DNA of 14,057 bases from Lachnoclostridium sp. UBA7122 (GTDB lineage Bacteria; Bacillota; Clostridia; Lachnospirales; Lachnospiraceae): the NCBI GenBank assembly GCA_002493085.1, contig DKXQ01000118.1, positions 1-14,057 of the forward strand, read 5' to 3'. This document shows positions 6,253 to 12,945 of the stretch, piece after piece. The notes below the pieces were generated by a model, which saw only the letters and a program-made list of their open reading frames with translations, was not told where the DNA came from and did no database searches. Within the stretch, counting starts at the first letter, position 1. Each line of letters starts with the position of its first letter. A program made the translations under genes and the position numbers.

Positions 6253-8130
6253 ATGAGTAAGATTATTGGTATTGATTTAGGTACAACAAATTCATGTGTA
6301 GCTGTTATGGAAGGCGGAAAGCCAGTAGTAGTAGCTAATACAGAGGGAGCAAGGACAACACCTTCAGTTGTTGCATTTACAAAGACAGGTGAAAGGTTAG
6401 TCGGAGAACCTGCAAAGCGCCAGGCAGTAACCAATGCAGATAAAACAATTTCTTCTATAAAAAGACAGATGGGTACAGATTACCGTGTGTCTATTGATGA
6501 TAAAAGATATTCACCACAGGAAATTTCAGCTATGATTCTCCAGAAATTAAAGACAGATGCTGAAAGTTACCTTGGAGAGAAAGTAACAGAGGCAGTTATT
6601 ACAGTCCCTGCTTACTTTAATGATGCACAGCGCCAGGCCACAAAAGATGCAGGCAAGATTGCAGGGCTTGAAGTTAAGCGTATTATTAATGAGCCTACAG
6701 CAGCAGCGCTTGCTTATGGCCTTGACAATGAAAAAGAGCAGAAGATTATGGTATACGATTTAGGTGGTGGTACATTTGATGTATCCATAATTGAAATCGG
6801 TGATGGTGTAATCGAAGTGCTTTCAACATCAGGAGATAACCATCTTGGCGGTGATGATTTTGATAAAAAGATTACTGATTATATGATACAGGAGTTTAAA
6901 AATACAGAGGGCGTTGACCTTTCCACGGATAAGATGGCGCTCCAGAGGCTGAATGAGGCAGCAGAAAAGGCTAAGAAAGAACTTTCATCAGCTACAACAA
7001 CAAATATTAACCTTCCGTTTATTACTGCTACAGCAGAAGGTCCTAAGCATTTTGATATGAATCTTACACGTGCTAAGTTTGATGAACTTACACATGACCT
7101 TGTAGAAAGAACTGCAACACCTGTATCCAATGCACTTAACGATGCAGGGCTTACGTCTTCAGATATTGGCAAGGTGCTTCTTGTAGGCGGTTCAACACGT
7201 ATACCGGCAGTACAGGATAAGGTAAGGCAGCTTACAGGGCATGAGCCTAATAAATCACTTAACCCTGATGAATGTGTAGCGCTTGGTGCTTCTATCCAGG
7301 GTGGAAAGCTTGCTGGTGATGCTGGTGCGGGCGATATACTGCTGCTTGATGTAACACCACTGTCACTTTCAATCGAGACAATGGGCGGCATTGCTACAAG
7401 GCTTATTGAAAGAAATACAACTATTCCTACAAAGAAAAGCCAGGTATTTTCTACAGCAGCCGATAACCAGAGTGCAGTTGACATCAATGTATTACAGGGT
7501 GAACGCCAGTTTGCCAAGGATAATAAATCACTTGGACAGTTCAGGCTGGATGGAATCCCTCCTGCAAGGCGTGGTGTTCCACAGATTGAAGTTACATTTG
7601 ATATAGATGCGAATGGTATTGTAAATGTATCTGCAAAGGACCTTGGAACAGGCAAGGAACAGCATATAACGATTACAGCAGGTTCAAATATGTCTGATGA
7701 CGAGATTGATAAGGCTGTAAGGGAGGCTGCCCAGTTTGAAGCAGAAGATAAGAAACGCAAAGAGGGAATTGATGCGCGCAATGATGCAGACAGTTTAGTA
7801 TTCCAGACCCAGAAGGCTCTTGACGAAGCTGGTGACAAAATTGATGCTTCTGAAAAGGAAAGAGTACAGGCAGATATTAATTCACTTAAAGATATTGTTG
7901 AAAGGACAAATCCGGAAAGTATATCTGACAGCGACATTGATGCTTTAAAAGCTGGCAAAGAAAAACTTATGGAAAGTGCACAGAATGTATTCCAAAAGAT
8001 GTACGAAAGTGCACAGGCAGCAGGTGCAGGCCCTGACATGGGCGGTGCAGCAGGTCCTGATATGGGTGCATCACAGGGAAACAGTGGTCCGGCTGACGAT
8101 GTAGTAGATGGAGATTACCGCGAGGTATAA
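6253..8130 (+). CDS. dnaK: Molecular chaperone DnaK (Hsp70)
   Basis: DnaK is the ATP-dependent Hsp70 chaperone that binds exposed hydrophobic peptides, working with DnaJ and GrpE. The protein is 625 aa and complete. The N-terminal ATPase domain begins GIDLGTTNSCVAVMEGG, then AYFNDAQRQATKDAG, YDLGGGTFDVSIIEIGDG and VLLVGGSTRIPAVQ. The hydrophobic interdomain linker is at about residues 360-367, leading into VTPLSLSIETMGG. The substrate-binding beta domain contains GERQFAKDNKSLGQFRLDGI, followed by the helical lid. The C-terminal tail is Gly/Ala/Met-rich and ends DDVVDGDYREV. Between about residues 70 and 95 it lacks the insert that Gram-negative DnaKs carry in this quadrant, consistent with a Gram-positive host. 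The ATG at 6253 has TGAGG 6 nt upstream. It is the third gene of the CIRCE-controlled operon. Confidence 0.99.
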   Translation: MSKIIGIDLGTTNSCVAVMEGGKPVVVANTEGARTTPSVVAFTKTGERLVGEPAKRQAVTNADKTISSIKRQMGTDYRVSIDDKRYSPQEISAMILQKLKTDAESYLGEKVTEAVITVPAYFNDAQRQATKDAGKIAGLEVKRIINEPTAAALAYGLDNEKEQKIMVYDLGGGTFDVSIIEIGDGVIEVLSTSGDNHLGGDDFDKKITDYMIQEFKNTEGVDLSTDKMALQRLNEAAEKAKKELSSATTTNINLPFITATAEGPKHFDMNLTRAKFDELTHDLVERTATPVSNALNDAGLTSSDIGKVLLVGGSTRIPAVQDKVRQLTGHEPNKSLNPDECVALGASIQGGKLAGDAGAGDILLLDVTPLSLSIETMGGIATRLIERNTTIPTKKSQVFSTAADNQSAVDINVLQGERQFAKDNKSLGQFRLDGIPPARRGVPQIEVTFDIDANGIVNVSAKDLGTGKEQHITITAGSNMSDDEIDKAVREAAQFEAEDKKRKEGIDARNDADSLVFQTQKALDEAGDKIDASEKERVQADINSLKDIVERTNPESISDSDIDALKAGKEKLMESAQNVFQKMYESAQAAGAGPDMGGAAGPDMGASQGNSGPADDVVDGDYREV

Positions 8131-8168
8131 TATGCAGTCAGGGCATGGAAAACTAAGGGAGCAATTTT

Positions 8169-9335
8169 ATGGCAGATAAAAGAGATTATTACGAAGTCCT
8201 CGGTGTAAGCCGGGGGGCTTCTGATTCAGAAATTAAATCAGCGTACCGCAAGCTGGCTAAAAAGTACCATCCTGATATCAATCCAGGTGATAAAGAGGCT
8301 GAAGTAAAGTTTAAAGAAGCTTCAGAGGCTTATGCCGTGCTTAGTGATGATGAAAAGAGACGCCAGTATGACCAGTTTGGCCATGCTGCATTTGACGGTG
8401 GGGCAGGAGGAGGCGGCTTCGATTTTAGCAACATGGGCATGGATGATATCTTTGGAGATATTTTTGGTGATATCTTTGGCGGCTTTGGGGGCGGACGTTC
8501 AAGGGCACAAAGCAATGGACCTATGAAAGGACAGAACGTCCGTACATCAGTCAGGATTACATTTGAAGAAGCATGCTTTGGCGTTGAAAAAGAAATAGAT
8601 ATTACATTAAAAGAAGAGTGTCCTTCCTGCCATGGAACAGGCGCAAAGCCAGGCACGTCTCCTGAGACATGTTCAAAGTGCGGAGGCAAAGGGCAGGTTG
8701 TATTTACACAGCAGTCATTGTTCGGCATGGTAAGAAATGTCCAGTCATGTCCGGACTGCAGGGGAACAGGTAAAATTATAAGAAATAAGTGTACAGAATG
8801 TAGCGGAAGCGGCTATGTAAGCAAACGTAAGAAGATTTCGGTATCAATACCTGCTGGTATAGATAACGGACAGTGTGTAAGAATACGTGATAAAGGTGAA
8901 CCAGGCATAAATGGTGGTGGCAGGGGTGACCTGCTTGTTGAGGTAATCGTAAGCAGGCATCCTGTATTCCAGCGCCAGGACAGGGATATATATTCAACTG
9001 CACCTATTACTTTTGCACAGGCGGCACTCGGCGGGGATGTACGTATAAAGACAATAGATGGCGAAGTTATCTACACTGTTAAGCCAGGCACACAGACAGA
9101 TACAAGGGTACGCCTCAGAAATAAGGGAGTGCCATCACTGCGCAATAAACAGGTGCGTGGCGACCACTATGTAACTCTTGTAGTGGAAGTCCCAACTAAG
9201 ATGACACAGGAGCAGAAAGACCTGCTTATGCAGTTTGACAGGGCTATGAATGGTGATAACCCATCTGTGGATATAACAGAAGAAAAATCAGAGGACAATA
9301 AAAAAAGAAAAAAACATCCATTTAAAAAGAAATAG
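8169..9335 (+). CDS. dnaJ: Co-chaperone DnaJ (Hsp40, class A)
   Basis: DnaJ delivers substrates to DnaK and stimulates its ATPase. The 388-aa protein has every part of a class A Hsp40. The J domain spans residues 1-70 with the essential HPD at 34-36. A Gly/Phe-rich linker covers about 75-120, with a repeated Asp-Ile-Phe-Gly element. Four CxxCxGxG zinc motifs start at C151 (CPSCHGTG), C168 (CSKCGGKG), C194 (CPDCRGTG) and C208 (CTECSGSG). The C-terminal substrate-binding domains follow (VSIPAGIDNGQCVRIRDKGE and RLRNKGVPSLRN). The last residues are strongly basic (KKRKKHPFKKK), somewhat unusual in charge. AAGGGAGC lies just upstream of the ATG. dnaK ends 38 nt before, and a terminator follows 14 nt after the stop, so this is the last gene of the operon. 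Confidence 0.98.
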   Translation: MADKRDYYEVLGVSRGASDSEIKSAYRKLAKKYHPDINPGDKEAEVKFKEASEAYAVLSDDEKRRQYDQFGHAAFDGGAGGGGFDFSNMGMDDIFGDIFGDIFGGFGGGRSRAQSNGPMKGQNVRTSVRITFEEACFGVEKEIDITLKEECPSCHGTGAKPGTSPETCSKCGGKGQVVFTQQSLFGMVRNVQSCPDCRGTGKIIRNKCTECSGSGYVSKRKKISVSIPAGIDNGQCVRIRDKGEPGINGGGRGDLLVEVIVSRHPVFQRQDRDIYSTAPITFAQAALGGDVRIKTIDGEVIYTVKPGTQTDTRVRLRNKGVPSLRNKQVRGDHYVTLVVEVPTKMTQEQKDLLMQFDRAMNGDNPSVDITEEKSEDNKKRKKHPFKKK

Positions 9336-9349
9336 ATAAGAGTATAAGT

Positions 9350-9383
9350 AAATGGGGATGCCGTTTATATGGCATCCCCATTT
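9350..9383. terminator. Terminator hairpin after dnaJ, shared with the convergent gene
   Basis: AAATGGGGATGCC (9350-9362) pairs perfectly with GGCATCCCCATTT (9371-9383): a 13-bp stem with an 8-nt loop. It lies between the dnaJ stop (9335) and the stop of the minus-strand hypothetical gene (9396), so it can serve both. The U-tract is short on both sides. Confidence 0.8.
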
Positions 9384-9395
9384 GTAATATAGAAA

Positions 9396-9827
9396 TTACC
9401 AGTCTTCAACACCTGCAAATGCATCAACCGCATTTTCATTGGCAAGGTTGTCGTCCTCATAGCCAGATGGAGCGTCCCTGTCCTGGTCTTTGAGAAGTGT
9501 GCGTATCTGTTCCTGTGTAATGCCGGATTCTTCATTTGTCTTCTTTTTAGAAGGTCTGGCAGCAGGAGTCTTCCTCTTGACATATTCCTGCTGGGCAGTA
9601 GCAAGTATGTTTTCAATTTCATCATCACGGTTATTAACTTCAAATACATTATCTTCATTAAGGCACAGATAATACTTAATAATGTGGCCACTGTACATGG
9701 CAATCTGTTGTGAGCCGCAAAAGTCAGCATCTCTTTCATATGGAAGATTATCATACATTGTAATATGGAAATCTAACGCTTCATCATACTTACGGCTGAC
9801 TAACTTTGGCAGGTATATATTACTCAT
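9396..9827 (-). CDS. Hypothetical protein with acidic C-terminal tail
   Basis: I do not recognise this 143-aa protein. Residues 1-80 look folded, with aromatic and hydrophobic stretches (YDEALDFHITMYDNLPYERD, AMYSGHIIKYYLCL) and a single Cys at 37. Residues about 85-98 are basic (RKTPAARPSKKK). The last 45 residues are acidic and probably disordered (DRDAPSGYEDDNLANENAVD), ending VEDW. No signal peptide or membrane segment is visible, so it is likely cytoplasmic. The gene is credible: AAAAGGAG lies 8 nt before the ATG on the minus strand, a good promoter sits upstream, and a terminator hairpin follows. It is transcribed away from the ABC exporter genes and converges on dnaJ. It may be a lineage-restricted conserved protein, but no function can be given. 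Confidence 0.78.
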   Translation of the reverse strand: MSNIYLPKLVSRKYDEALDFHITMYDNLPYERDADFCGSQQIAMYSGHIIKYYLCLNEDNVFEVNNRDDEIENILATAQQEYVKRKTPAARPSKKKTNEESGITQEQIRTLLKDQDRDAPSGYEDDNLANENAVDAFAGVEDW

Positions 9828-9877
9828 ATAAAAAGCTCCTTTTAAAAAATTGCGCTTACATGTTTACGTTTACATTA

Positions 9878-9906
9878 AGTATACTCTGTTTAGCACCATT
9901 ATTCAA
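9878..9906 (-). promoter_or_regulatory. Sigma-A-type promoter for the hypothetical gene
   Basis: On the minus strand, TTGAAT (9901-9906), a 17-bp spacer and TATACT (9878-9883) make a good promoter pointing to the gene starting at 9827. Transcription would begin near 9871, within a tandem GTTTACGTTTAC (plus strand, 9862-9873) that could be an operator. Confidence 0.65.
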
Positions 9907-9920
9907 GAAAAAAAGTTTAT

Positions 9921-9948
9921 TTGACTTTTTAAATTTGTATGATATAAT
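9921..9948 (+). promoter_or_regulatory. Sigma-A-type promoter for the ABC exporter operon
   Basis: TTGACT (9921-9926), a 16-bp spacer and a perfect TATAAT (9943-9948) lie upstream of the permease gene at 10022, leaving a leader of about 65 nt. The -35 box is only 14 nt from the -35 box of the divergent promoter. Confidence 0.75.
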
Positions 9949-10021
9949 CATTGAAAGCAAAAACTATATAATATCCTGTAAATAAGCTGCACAGGCTGGT
10001 TTTAATGGTAATGGAGAGCAT

Positions 10022-10807
10022 ATGGATATAAAAAAATATATTAAGAATTTTTTAAATTATAAGTATTTATTATATGAGCTGGTAAAAAAGAATATAAAAT
10101 TAAAATACCGCCGCTCATATCTGGGCATTTTATGGACTCTTATAGAACCTTTGCTTACTATGATGGTCCTTACACTTGTGTTTGGTACACTATTTGGGCG
10201 TGATGACAGGACATTTCCTGTATATGTGCTTTGTGGGAGGCTGCTGTTTTCATTTTTTTCATCATCAACTAAAGCAGGGCTTAAAGCGGTCAGCGGCAAT
10301 GCTGCAATGATTAAAAAAGTATACGTTCCCAAGTATATTTATGTTATAGCATCGATAATCTCTAACTTTGTAACTTTCCTGATTTCGCTTATAGTGCTTG
10401 TTGGTGTAGGCATAGTGTTAAGGGTGCATCCTACAATTTATATATTAGAAGCAGTATTTCCTGTGATTATACTGCTTGTCATGTCGCTTGGCGCCGGGCT
10501 TATACTTGCAACACTTGATGTATTTTTCAGGGATGTAGAATATATATGGTCAGTAGCTACAATGCTTATAAGTTATGCATCAGCTATTTTCTACCCAACG
10601 GACAGGGTTATTGGCACAGGCAATGCATGGGTCTTTGATATAAATCCGGTGTATATGTGCATAGCCAATTTCCGCAACGCTGTACTATATGGACAGCCGA
10701 TGAATATAGTTTACTGCACAAGGTCAGCTATAGTGGCTGTTTGTCTTCTGGCAGCTGGCGCTATATTATTCTATAAGAACCAGGATAAATTTATTTTGCA
10801 TATTTAG
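10022..10807 (+). CDS. ABC-2 type polysaccharide/teichoic acid export permease
   Basis: This 261-aa integral membrane protein is the channel subunit of an ABC-2 exporter of the Wzm/TagG/RfbA class, which moves lipid-linked cell-surface polysaccharide or teichoic-acid polymers across the cytoplasmic membrane. The family N-terminal motif is clear: KLKYRRSYLGILWTLIEP (residues 26-43), an amphipathic region entering the first membrane helix. Hydrophobic segments near 36-58, 106-133, 141-165 and 235-254, with weaker ones near 68-83 and 175-193, suit the usual six helices. FFRDVEY (168-174) is another family hallmark. The ATG at 10022 has GGAG 5 nt upstream. The ATPase partner begins 28 nt downstream, so the two form an operon. 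No glycosyltransferase or polymer-synthesis gene is adjacent, so the substrate cannot be read from context. Confidence 0.9.
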   Translation: MDIKKYIKNFLNYKYLLYELVKKNIKLKYRRSYLGILWTLIEPLLTMMVLTLVFGTLFGRDDRTFPVYVLCGRLLFSFFSSSTKAGLKAVSGNAAMIKKVYVPKYIYVIASIISNFVTFLISLIVLVGVGIVLRVHPTIYILEAVFPVIILLVMSLGAGLILATLDVFFRDVEYIWSVATMLISYASAIFYPTDRVIGTGNAWVFDINPVYMCIANFRNAVLYGQPMNIVYCTRSAIVAVCLLAAGAILFYKNQDKFILHI

Positions 10808-10835
10808 GATTATTGTAATTGTTTAGGAGGCTGTT

Positions 10836-11576
10836 TTGAAAGAGAATGTGGCAATCAGCGTCAAAGATGTGGGCATGCGTTTTAATTTAAACCAGGAACA
10901 TGTAGACAATCTAAAGGAATACTTTATAAAATTATTAAAACGGAATTTAAAGTACAATGAATTCTGGGCGCTGAAAGGAATAAACTTTGAGGTAAAAAAA
11001 GGAGAACGGCTAGGGGTGCTTGGGCTTAATGGTTCAGGCAAAAGTACTCTTCTTAAAGTGGTGTCAGGCGTACTTAAGCCATCTGCTGGAAAAGTACAGA
11101 CCAGGGGCGTAGTAGCACCACTGCTTGAGCTTGGCGCAGGTTTTTCACCACAGTATACAGGCAGGGAAAATATATATTTATATGGGGCAGTACTTGGATA
11201 TAAAAAAAGCTTCCTTGACGAAAAGTTTGATGAAATAGCAGACTTTTCAGGGCTTGGCGAATTTATAGAAGTTCCTATAAAAAATTATTCGTCAGGCATG
11301 AAGTCAAGGCTTGGTTTTTCGATAGCAACAATAGTTGAACCTGATATCCTTATACTCGATGAAGTACTGTCAGTCGGGGATAAAAAGTTCCGCACCAAAT
11401 GCGAAAAAAAGATTATGAACATGTTTGACAAAGGAGTTACTGTGCTTTTTGTATCACATTCATTAGAGCAGGTACAAAGGCTTTGTAATAAAGCTATTAT
11501 ACTTGACAGTGGACGGCTTGTCGCACATGGAGCAGTCGATAAGGTAGCAAGAATATATAAAAATATGACTGATTGA
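10836..11576 (+). CDS. ABC transporter ATP-binding protein, Wzt/TagH-type polysaccharide exporter
   Basis: This is the nucleotide-binding subunit that powers the permease encoded just upstream. All ATPase motifs are present in the 246 aa: Walker A GLNGSGKST (63-71), the family's LLELGAGF in the Q-loop area (96-103), signature YSSGM (151-155), Walker B ILILDE (171-176), D-loop SVGD and the switch histidine H208. The N-terminal stretch before Walker A is long and basic, typical of the Wzt/TagH class. The protein stops soon after the ATPase fold, so the C-terminal carbohydrate-binding domain found in some Wzt proteins is absent. The start is TTG at 10836, set by a perfect AGGAGG (10825-10830) at 5-nt spacing. 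A strong terminator follows 17 nt after the stop, so the operon has just two genes. Confidence 0.92.
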   Translation: MKENVAISVKDVGMRFNLNQEHVDNLKEYFIKLLKRNLKYNEFWALKGINFEVKKGERLGVLGLNGSGKSTLLKVVSGVLKPSAGKVQTRGVVAPLLELGAGFSPQYTGRENIYLYGAVLGYKKSFLDEKFDEIADFSGLGEFIEVPIKNYSSGMKSRLGFSIATIVEPDILILDEVLSVGDKKFRTKCEKKIMNMFDKGVTVLFVSHSLEQVQRLCNKAIILDSGRLVAHGAVDKVARIYKNMTD

Positions 11577-11593
11577 TTATTTTTCTGTACAAG

Positions 11594-11628
11594 AAAAAAG
11601 TAACCAGATATTCTTTGGTTACTTTTTT
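11594..11628. terminator. Strong bidirectional intrinsic terminator
   Basis: AAAAAAGTAACCA (11594-11606) pairs with TGGTTACTTTTTT (11616-11628) around a 9-nt loop. The A-run and T-run give a U-tract in either direction. It lies between the stop of the ABC ATPase gene (11576) and the stop of the minus-strand lipoprotein gene (11649). Confidence 0.93.
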
Positions 11629-11648
11629 CAATGCTGTCTTATCCCTGG

Positions 11649-12944
11649 CTATTTCAGTGTTTCTTCCTGCAGGCGGTCAAATTCCGCCATACATTCATCT
11701 ACCGTTGCCCCGTTCAGCAGTTTGCGGACAATCAGACATGTATTTCCCCACTGTTCCAGCTTCATCGACGCATTTGCGCCAAGTACATAAACATTCTCAT
11801 TAATCCTGTCATTAAGCGGCTTTAATGCAGGAATACACTCTACTTCGACATTTTTAGATGGTGAAATTACTTTGTTTGTTTCTGCATAAACACGCAGCGC
11901 CTCGTCGGAAGTCATCACATCCAGCGTATCCATTGCGTCCTGTGCGTGTTCTGCATCCGCACCAATGCCAATGCCTGTCATCGGCATTACAGGCATTGGT
12001 CCTCTGCTGCTCGGAAATCCAGTTACAAGCATATTGAAATCTGGATTGCCATAAGCCGTCTCTGTATTTGCTGCACCCCAGTACGCCATGACAATTGGTG
12101 TCTTCTGCGCAATAAAATCTGCGCCCTCCCCATCAATAGCTTCACTTACATAAGCCTTTTTTGCATCAATATATCCATGGTCAATCATTTCCTGAAGGAA
12201 TTCAAAACCAGGACGCATATACTCACTGTATTTGCGCTTTCCACTGTTAAGTTCTGCTATTTCCGCCTCTGTGTTCCCACCATTATATAAATCAGCATAT
12301 GCCTGTGCCAGAACAAATGTTTCAAGCCACCACCGGTTTGCACCGACAGGTGTTTCCACTCCGTTTTCTTTAAAAACCTTGCAACATTTTAAAAACTCTT
12401 CTGGTGTTTCTGGCAATGAAAGATTATACTCATCAAACATATCCTTATTGATAAACAGTCCATATGCTACAACCTCCTGCGGAATTGCCACAAGCTTCCC
12501 ATCTACTATGTTTGCTGTCTTAACTACGTCCCGCAGGTTTTTCGCACTGTCAAGCCCCGACAAATCCATAAGCTTTCCCTCTTCGCCAAGCGTTTTGATT
12601 ACATCAGGATTAAGCAGGTATAAATCATCCATATTATTGCGGGCCCGGTCAAGCGCCACGTCATCATACGTTTTATCATGATAATCTTCTGCTGTGTACG
12701 TGATGTAATCCACTGTCACGCCAAGTTCTTCTTCTGCCATGATTACCGTCTTTTCTGATGCGCTTCTTGCCACGTTTTCAAGACCTGGCTTGGTCTTTTC
12801 CATAGGACTGTACAGGCGCACAATGCGTGTTTCCTCTTCCTTGCTGGAAACCAGGTTATTACCAACCCCGGGTTTATTTCCACATGCCGTTATGCCAAGC
12901 ACGGCCGCCAGTACAATTATAACTTTTATTTTCTTCTGCTTCAT
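11649..12944 (-). CDS. Extracellular solute-binding lipoprotein (family 1, sugar-type)
   Basis: This 431-aa protein is a membrane-anchored substrate-binding protein. Its N-terminus is a lipoprotein signal: basic MKQKKIK, a hydrophobic core, and ITAC with the lipidated cysteine at 21, then CGNKPG. The mature part shows family 1 features: a segment on handling an N-terminal lobe (DRARNNMDDLYLLNPDVIK), FINKDMFDEYNLSLPETPEE, the usual 'own ligand-lobe' Lys-Asp and Pro-rich hinge area, then EFLKCCKVFKENGVETP. The last region is helical and ends near MAEFDRLQEE. The start is the ATG at 12944: GAGAGGAAG lies about 8 nt upstream, inside the last codons of the kinase gene. An earlier in-frame ATG at 12968 would add eight residues before the signal and lacks a site. 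No permease or ATPase gene of an importer is adjacent. It follows a hybrid kinase gene by 1 nt, so it may serve as an external sensor rather than (or as well as) an importer component. The ligand is unknown. Confidence 0.85.
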   Translation of the reverse strand: MKQKKIKVIIVLAAVLGITACGNKPGVGNNLVSSKEEETRIVRLYSPMEKTKPGLENVARSASEKTVIMAEEELGVTVDYITYTAEDYHDKTYDDVALDRARNNMDDLYLLNPDVIKTLGEEGKLMDLSGLDSAKNLRDVVKTANIVDGKLVAIPQEVVAYGLFINKDMFDEYNLSLPETPEEFLKCCKVFKENGVETPVGANRWWLETFVLAQAYADLYNGGNTEAEIAELNSGKRKYSEYMRPGFEFLQEMIDHGYIDAKKAYVSEAIDGEGADFIAQKTPIVMAYWGAANTETAYGNPDFNMLVTGFPSSRGPMPVMPMTGIGIGADAEHAQDAMDTLDVMTSDEALRVYAETNKVISPSKNVEVECIPALKPLNDRINENVYVLGANASMKLEQWGNTCLIVRKLLNGATVDECMAEFDRLQEETLK

Positions 12945-12945
12945 A

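Noticed and set aside
6879..8039. 386-codon open frame antisense to dnaK
   Set aside because: Long open frames opposite dnaK/hsp70 genes are a known by-product of their codon use. The product is Ser/Ala/Leu-rich with no recognisable domain, and dnaK on the other strand is certain.
9960..10020. Possible leader hairpin (CCTGT/ACAGG) before the exporter permease
   Set aside because: The stem is only 5 bp with an 11-nt loop and no attenuator-like U-tract. It is too weak to call a riboswitch or attenuator.
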